Below, piece by piece: positions 58,664 to 64,000 of a stretch of DNA of 64,000 nt. The DNA lies in contig OX246745.1 in NCBI GenBank assembly GCA_945910005.1, forward strand, positions 15,512,006-15,576,005. Direction: 5' to 3'. The position numbers were made by a program, and so were the translations under genes. The notes beneath the pieces are model-generated. The model was not told where the DNA came from. It did not search any database and saw only the letters and a program-made list of their open reading frames with translations. Origin of the DNA: Isoperla grammatica (taxonomy: Eukaryota; Arthropoda; Insecta; Plecoptera; Perlodidae). Within the stretch, counting starts at the first letter, position 1. Each line of letters starts with the position of its first letter.

Positions 58664-59252
58664 AATGTTGTGGGTAGGGCTCTAAGTGCCCCGCATGATA
58701 GCATACTATAAAAGTAAATTCACAATTTAATTTTAACAATGCAAAAAGTAGACGTTTATAGTTTAGATTACTTCTATTTTGATTCCATACAAACATTCAT
58801 GACAAATGGTATTGTGCGTTCATTTGAGAATTTGTGACTGTCCGTGACGTCATCTTATTACAACCAATCACAACAGGGCTGCGTACCAACTATGACTGGG
58901 AGTGACTGCAGTGACTGAGATCCGTACGAACTTGACTCGCAGTCAAGCTGCAGTCACTGCTTTTTGCGTACCAGTTTACCTCGCAGTTACCCCTCCAGTC
59001 ACTGCAATGAGTGGGCCAAAAAGATCCAGCTATCGCAATCAAGGGGGGCGTGGCTAGTAATTTTACCGCAAATTATGAATTTATAGACAATATTATATGG
59101 TTTAAATAGTAAGTGACATCACAACACCATATAATCTCAACTTAGAAGTCCCATAAGGGTTAAATTATGGATGTAATGTTGTAAGGTTAATTAGCAGATG
59201 GCAAATGTTGCTTTTATGAATGACAATTTCTGCTGTTGTCTTCTTTCGCTGT

Positions 59253-60303
59253 GAAGGTTTGTTCAGTTGACCCGTTCCAAACAGTTCAGAGCAGAAAAAA
59301 GCAGAAATGGCTGTTCAGCTGATGGTCGGTCTACACACATGTTTAAGGCTTAAGCACGGCGTTAGACCTTGTATTGAACAATAGGAAAACAACGCTAGCG
59401 TTCACACACGGGGCTAAGACTTGCACAGGTCTAACGAAATGACCAAATTTCATTTCTTAGACACTCCATAAGACAAACCTTAGACCAACCAATCAATTAT
59501 ACAGTTGTGACGTCAGAAGCATTCTAGCCAATGGTGTTGTGAATACTGGAGTGAATTGAGTATTATCATAATCATCTGTGTGAACACCTCTGTTAACCCT
59601 TAAACCAAAAATCTTTAGTCAAAATTCTTAAACATGTGTGTAGACCGACCATGACAAACTTGAGCTGTTCGGTGGCTGTTCAGTTGACACAAGCAACTCG
59701 ATATCGAGCAGGTCGAACATGTTCGGCCTGCTCGATTGAAAAGGGAGGATCAGACTCGAGCAGAGCTGAATATGGCTGAATTGCGCGGGATTTTAAATCT
59801 CACGTGTTAGGCCTACATAACCTCTACGCAATGTCCGACGAGTCTAATAATCGTAACAGATGAAAACGGCTATCCAATTGTGCAGGATGATTACCATTTC
59901 TACTAAGTACCAGGTAGGTGAACGCAAATGCCTAATATATTGTTTATTTTACAAGCTAGGTAGGCCCTAGGCCTATAGGCTAGGCACCCCCTAGGCCAGG
60001 TCTAGGCCTAGGCTAGGCCTAGACCTGGTTTCACTGTTTAGACTGTCTATAAATAACAATTATTATTAACAGACATTAACAAATATTAACAGCTATTATG
60101 CTAAATAAATGCTACTACTAGACCCACTAGTTTGAATTTGACGCGTAAACACTGCGCTGGCTGCTCGGTATCGTTCAGCTGTCAAAACAAGAACATCTGT
60201 TCTTTTCTGCTGGGAACGCCCTACTTCCTGGTCGTATGACGTATTTCCGCTTAACTCTATGTTGCTCTAAACTGTATGGAACGGGTCAACTGAACAAACC
60301 TTC
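59253..60303. mobile_element. Middle inverted-repeat element of the nest, 1051 bp overall
   Basis: The terminal repeats begin GAAGGTTTGTTCAGTTGACC and extend about 41 bases with two mismatches (right arm ends at 60303). It contains the element at 59323-59651. Other inner parts include a CGAGCAGGTCGAACATGTTC palindrome around 59706-59735. I could not find a convincing target duplication. Near the right end a small GGCCTA cluster (59957-60030) is present. Confidence 0.75.
59323..59651. mobile_element. Innermost inverted-repeat element, 329 bp, TGA duplication
   Basis: Perfect 25-base terminal repeats beginning TGGTCGGTCTACACACATGT. TGA on both sides (59320-59322, 59652-59654) fits the TNA targets of PIF/Harbinger elements. 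Inner blocks AAGGCTTAAGC...GTTAGACC and GGTCTAACG also pair. Non-coding. It shares the end TGGTCGGT with the hairpin at 60667-60779. Confidence 0.9.
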
Positions 60304-60666
60304 AGGTTAACTGCGTTGACTGGGTTACCCCCACCACCAGTCACAGCCACAGTGAACGCAGTCAAAGTTGGTACGCAGCCCAGACAACTATTGAAATTCC
60401 ATGGTTGCCAATTGCCCTCGCCACCTGTTGCGTCTTCAAGCTCAGTCTTCACTCATCTTTGCCGGCTCGTCTCTACTGGACCACTTTGGAGTCTGGACTG
60501 CACTGTGCACACTGGAATTTGGAAGGTTAGTTCATCGTCTATCATACGACCTTTGTGTTATAGTCATTTCAGTGCTCTAAAAGAACGCAGGTCTCGGTTC
60601 TAGTGTAGCCTAGGCCTAGCCTACATTAATGGTGGTCTAAAGAAATAACGATAATAGTAAAAGTAA

Positions 60667-60779
60667 TGGTCGGTGCACAATCGCCCGGGAAGGAGCCCCA
60701 AAGTTCGCTATAATTTAACATTGCCCGGTAACGTTAACGGTAACGAGAAGCTCCTTCCCGGGCTATTGTGCACCGACCA
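60667..60779. mobile_element. Hairpin miniature element, 113 bp, TAA duplication
   Basis: Thirty-base arms match at 29 of 30 positions, beginning TGGTCGGTGCACAAT and including CCCGGGAAGGAGC. TAA flanks both sides (60664-60666, 60780-60782). A smaller palindrome GTAACGTTAAC lies in the loop. The first eight bases equal those of the element at 59323-59651, so both are likely moved by one transposase. It lies about 430 bases upstream of the ATIC start codon. Confidence 0.88.
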
Positions 60780-60782
60780 TAA

Positions 60783-61095
60783 CCTAGGGCCAAACCATTG
60801 GGTTTGAAGTAGGCCTAGGGCCTAGGGTTCAACCCCAATGGCCAAACCCAATGCTAGGACCTAGGTTCAGTAGCCTCCTATGAGGAACCGTTTAAACACT
60901 TTAGCTTATCTTGGCCTAGGCCTAGGCCTTGTGAAAACCGTAGGACCTAGGCTAGGATTAGGCCTACCGCGTTTCTTTACAGTTTTCGTAGGCGTAGCCT
61001 GGGGACACATTCTAGACTAGGCCTAGGCCTGGGTCTAGGTCTAGCACTAGCATGTCCCAGACACCCTATAGGTCTAGGCCTAAGGCTTAAGACTA
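60783..61095. repeat. GGCCTA-rich palindromic sequence upstream of ATIC
   Basis: CCTAGG and TAGGCCTA palindromes recur at about 60784, 60810-60827, 60868, 60914-60930, 60946-60965 and 61015-61085, including a longer CCAATGG/CCATTGG-containing inverted pair at 60789-60850. The segment lies directly before the ATIC leader and could be promoter DNA or simple-sequence decay. Confidence 0.55.
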
Positions 61096-61122
61096 AATTA
61101 GCGTTACATTTCTTTTTTCAGG

Positions 61123-61212
61123 ATACGCCCTACCGTACTGTACCTACTCTCTTTCGAGATTAACGACGTCAAGAAGACTGCAGTTAGTCACTCGCAAACC
61201 GAAGACTGAACA
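61123..61212 (+). other. ATIC: ATIC 5' untranslated part of exon
   Basis: A strong acceptor CTTTTTTCAG ends at 61122, and 90 bases later comes the ATG. This suggests that the ATIC leader has an upstream noncoding exon, perhaps ending at a weak donor GAAG|GTTAGT near 60530. The leader sequence contains no ATG. Confidence 0.4.
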
Positions 61213-61252
61213 ATGTCTGCTCTTGGGCCTGAAGGGTCTGTTGCCAAAATAG
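61213..61252 (+). CDS. ATIC: ATIC, coding exon 1
   Basis: ATG in context AACAATGT encodes [13 protein letters not shown] and ends AATAG|GTAAGT in phase 1. The short, variable N-terminus before the conserved LLSVSNK strand is normal for the family. Confidence 0.85.
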
Positions 61253-64000
61253 GTAAGTAGGTAGGCTTGGCCAACCTAGCCCTGTTGGCTAAAGCCCTAC
61301 CGTAATCTCCATTGTTGGCATCAGGATCGCAATCGCAATCCGGAAATCATAAAAGCGTTAACTTCGTCCTTTTGGTGCTGTTCACAACTAAATCGTAATG
61401 CGTAGACCTGATCGTAATTACTGTAATGGGAAAATGTACGATTGCAATTCCGATAATGATCACGATGCCGATAATTGGGATTAGGGCCTTAATGAACTTG
61501 CTTCTTAAGCCCCAATCACAATTTTAGGCATCGTGATCGTAATGGGGACTGGCGTGCTGGGTTTGTTTCTGAGTGGGTGTTAAGGTAGGATTCTGTGGCT
61601 ATGCAGTCTGTGAGCAATTAGGATGTTAGTATGAAGTGAGGTCACATCCACAGTCAAAAACTGTTTCTTCGGGTAGAGGAGTGTGTAGAGAGAGGCCTCC
61701 AACAGTCGAAGATGCGAATCGACAAAAAATGAGATGCGTTTTTTGGCCGAGTCGTAGCTTGAAACCATGAAACGTCCTGGGTTCCCTGGTTTGTGGATTT
61801 TTGGTAGTTAGTAGAAGACCGGTGTTGTTAGTACGGTATGGCCCAAGTCTGTCCTTTGTGTAGGTTCCTGTGCTGCTTGGCAAGTAGATTAGAAAAGAAG
61901 CCTTGGTTGAGGATTTATTTATTGACATACACAGGTCTGTAGGAAAATTGTATTATAATTAAATGTAGGCTACATTTGAAGATAACCCATTGTATTAGTT
62001 CTCGGAAAAGCTAAAAGATGAAGGCTATTTATCTTTTTTTTGCCACCCGTCAGTTGTTAGCCTTGACTCTAGCTCCAGTTTTTATGACAGTTTTGATAGC
62101 CTATTCATTTCCATAAGTCCAATTTCTAACCGTAGATCTAGTCTATAATTATGTTTGCTGGACCTATAATTTATGAAATCTGCTATGTTAATCAACATTT
62201 ATAGCTAATAATTTAGACCTACAATTAAACTGGTTACAATTCATTTATTATTCAAAATACCAATTTCCTATTAATAGGGTTTCACAAAACCTGATATAGG
62301 TCCTAACTATAGATTTGACAACTATGTTATCGTTCAGTACCTAATTAAAAGATACCGCCTTAGTCCTAAAATAAGTAACCGACTAGGCTAACTGTTGTTC
62401 ATTGTACGACAAAGAACAAATGGGACACCCTACCTAGTTGGATACTAACCTAGTACAGTGGTAGGCCTACTATTAGAACGGTCGACTTTGGCTTGTAACT
62501 GCTAAAAATGGTAAGACAAAAGTAAGCCTACGGAAGCTTATATTTGAGTGAAAAACATTAAACCATTTTATTATCGTTCTAGCGTTATTGAGTGTCTCAA
62601 ACAAAAATGGCCTTCTTGAATTGGGGGAGGCATTACACAGACTTGGATTTACCCTTATTGGCTCTGGAGGTACTGCCAAGTCTCTACGAGATGCGAAACT
62701 GCCCGTCAAGGATGTCTCTGAAATAACTGGGGCTCCAGAGATGTTAAATGGAAGGGTCAAAACTCTTCATCCAGCTGTGCACGCAGGTAAAATGTTTCTA
62801 TTGTATTGCATTTTATTGTATTGTATTTTGTAATGTTGGACCCCTTACACAATTTGTATTCAGGGTTTATTACATGTCAGTCAGTTATATCTGTTTGTGT
62901 CCCCCTAAAATTGTGTACTGTAACTGAGCTTCTACTGAAACCTACTTCTTGTAACTGACTCGGTACCCAATAAATATAAATGTTCTTATTTATTTAAAGA
63001 GATCCTCGTAATGGGCACATACCTAGTTAATTAAGCATATTACTCTAGAGTACCTAGTGCTAGTGATAATCTTTTGATAAATATAGTCAAATATAGGCAT
63101 TATGTACAGTCTACTTGATTATTGTAAAGTCTGTATTGAATTTTGCAAGTATTATCTGGTCATTGCACTAGGCCTATGTGGTAAAAAGTGGTGTGGAGTG
63201 CATCTACCAGGGGTTATCCAATGAATCGTATGGTTATCAGAGCAGTAGACCAAGAAGAATTATGCAATTCTGTTTGCCCATAGTAACCTTCAGACACTTG
63301 TTTTGCTTCCATGGTTGCTTACATGACAGGACTTTGAACATTCTATAACACTGAGTGATCTGGGTAATATCACAGCCATGCACTGGAGACAAAATGTTAT
63401 TTAAAGGTTGCATTACCTCAATGTCTGAAATGTAGGCTGAGCTAGCGTGTGGATATAGATTTATTTATTTAATGGCTATCCTACTCAGTTATAAAACTGA
63501 TTTATTAAGAAGGACAATTCATAGAACTTTGTATACAAAATGATAATGGAAAATCATAAAATTTAGCAATAATAACAAAACAACCACATTGACTGTAGGC
63601 CTACTATTGGAAAAAGTACAATAACAATTAAAATGAATGGAGAAAAAAATGTGTTATAAAGGAAAAAAAATGTAAAATGACGGAAATAAACAACTGTTTG
63701 AAAAGGAAGTAAGATTACTACTCACAAAAAAGAAAGATTAAACAATAAGGGTGAGAGAGAAACATACATAGAAATGTAAAAGAAACCATGAATGCTGACC
63801 CATTTTGCAGCTACTAGGTCGTATGACATCAGCCTTTTAGTCGCCTTTTATGACAGGTAGAGCTACCCTGGACCAATTCTACCCCGCGCCCGCTCGCCCC
63901 AAAACTTGTTTTTTTGTCTGGTATGTGTACTATGTACAGGATTATATGATGGCGGAAGCATGACACCATAGCATCGAACAAATTAGGTGTTGCGTACTAA
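61213..64000 (+). CDS. ATIC: ATIC (PurH), bifunctional purine synthesis enzyme, 5' part of gene
   Basis: Exons 61213-61252 and 62583-62786 join in phase 1 to the first 81 complete residues; the rest lies beyond the window. The start [20 protein letters not shown], the [11 protein letters not shown] block (residues 41-51), [11 protein letters not shown] (58-68) and [13 protein letters not shown] (70-82) are hallmarks of the N-terminal MGS-like IMP cyclohydrolase domain. The full enzyme (about 590 residues) uses 10-formyl-THF to formylate AICAR in its C-terminal domain and closes the ring to IMP in the N-terminal domain, the last two steps of de novo purine synthesis in the cytosol. KTLHP belongs to the nucleotide-binding active site. 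No further exon was recognised between 62787 and 64000. Confidence 0.93.
61310..61478. mobile_element. Inverted-repeat element, family D, copy 3
   Basis: In opposite orientation to the other copies: GATCGCAATCGCAATCCGGA at the left, TGTTCACAACTAAATCGTAA in the middle, and GATGCCGATAATTG at the right end. It lies in ATIC intron 1. A further inverted fragment CACAATTTTAGGCATCGTGA follows at about 61517. Confidence 0.65.
61580..61930 (-). pseudogene. Penelope-like element reverse transcriptase fragment, decayed
   Basis: On the minus strand [20 protein letters not shown] begins at 61807 and the same frame continues through [12 protein letters not shown] and [13 protein letters not shown] to a stop at 61580. 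The LPKIHKPG block and the DV.SLYTN-type catalytic-region block are characteristic of Penelope-like retroelement reverse transcriptases. A stop codon stands just before LPKIHKPG where the family usually has Gly, and the sequence upstream (to about 61930) is open only in another frame, so the copy is broken. Only about 110 residues of the enzyme remain. It lies antisense in ATIC intron 1. Confidence 0.8.
61931..62582. other. ATIC intron 1, remaining part
   Basis: AT-rich intron sequence with scattered TAGGCCTA-type motifs. No exon is visible; the phase of the flanking exons matches directly. Confidence 0.4.
62583..62786 (+). CDS. ATIC: ATIC, coding exon 2
   Basis: Acceptor ATCGTTCTAG, donor GCAG|GTAAAA, phase 1 at both sides, 204 bases. 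It encodes the [20 protein letters not shown] strand-helix, [30 protein letters not shown] and TLHPAVHA, all conserved in PurH proteins. Confidence 0.95.
62787..63456. other. ATIC intron 2, no exon seen
   Basis: Starts with a short TTTTATTGTATTG microsatellite near 62810-62830. No open frame with PurH features follows. The next ATIC exon must lie beyond this stretch. Confidence 0.4.
63457..63890 (-). mobile_element. Retroelement family C, longer copy
   Basis: On the minus strand it begins near 63890 with the block CTACCTGTCATAAAAGGCGA and CTAAAAGGCTGATGTCATA, runs through AT-rich DNA and ends TTTTATAACTGAGTAGGATA GCCATTAAATAAATAAATC. The 3' end matches 25119-25290 and the 5' block matches 31065-31166. 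About 430 bases with a simple-repeat tail and no coding frame suggest a SINE or truncated LINE in ATIC intron 2. Confidence 0.55.

Larger units (their letters stand above)
58877..60380. mobile_element. Outer inverted-repeat element of a three-level nest, 1504 bp overall
   Basis: The ends are GGCTGCGTACCAACTATGACT (less its last base) and the complement of GGCTGCGTACCAACTTTGAC. CAG stands on both sides (58874-58876, 60381-60383) as a possible 3-bp duplication. Internal parts near both ends are built from AGTGACTGCAGTGACTG and GCAGTCAAGCTGCAGTCACTG-like repeats. About 375 bases of its own sequence lie left of the inserted element at 59253-60303 and about 77 bases right of it. Confidence 0.75.

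Noticed and set aside
61626..61928. Separate 100-codon protein on the minus strand
   Set aside because: It overlaps the Penelope-like fragment in a shifted frame; only the frame containing LPKIHKPG is meaningful in the overlap.

Overview
The window is nuclear DNA of a metazoan, most likely an arthropod and probably an insect with a large, transposon-rich genome. Genes are split into short exons by GT-AG introns of up to about 9.5 kb. The DNA is AT-rich and full of non-autonomous DNA transposons, tRNA-headed SINEs, retroelement tails, fold-back elements, mini- and microsatellites and long poly-C or poly-G tracts. The arthropod call rests mainly on the SV2-like transporter, whose protein resembles (from memory of the family) the expanded insect 'synaptic vesicle glycoprotein 2-like' group. 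No database search was possible.

Layout, all genes on the + strand. (1) 1-19.4 kb holds no firm gene. It has two adjacent fold-back elements, a SINE, a hAT-like element, a possible coding exon at 8129-8282 and a CCAAT-rich segment near 15.7 kb that could be the promoter of the next gene. (2) 19.4-44.1 kb is an SV2-like major facilitator transporter. I assembled 13 coding exons by hand; all splice junctions are GT-AG, all phases agree, and the reading frame is continuous for 556 residues. Its introns carry most of the repeats, including a 44-bp minisatellite and a 200-bp TTCAA microsatellite. (3) 47.4-55.5 kb is a three-exon gene of unknown family (602 residues): a novel-looking N-terminal part of about 150 residues, a coiled coil, then eight tandem copies of a lysine/glutamate-rich unit of about 50 residues. 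(4) 55.5-61.1 kb is intergenic and densely packed with nested elements: a hAT-like element with exact 8-bp target duplication next to the gene's poly(A) signal, another inside an older repeat, and a three-level nest of inverted-repeat elements. (5) 61.2 kb to the end is the 5' part of ATIC (bifunctional purine biosynthesis protein, PurH), two coding exons, with a decayed Penelope-like reverse transcriptase fragment on the minus strand of its first intron.

The three genes share no pathway that I can see; ATIC is a housekeeping enzyme, the SV2-like protein a membrane transporter, and the repeat protein is unassigned. The observations most worth following are the repeat-protein gene, the apparent duplication of the 54-bp N-terminal exon in the SV2-like gene, the nested element stack upstream of ATIC, and small inverted-repeat elements with TNA target duplications that would fold into near-perfect hairpins.
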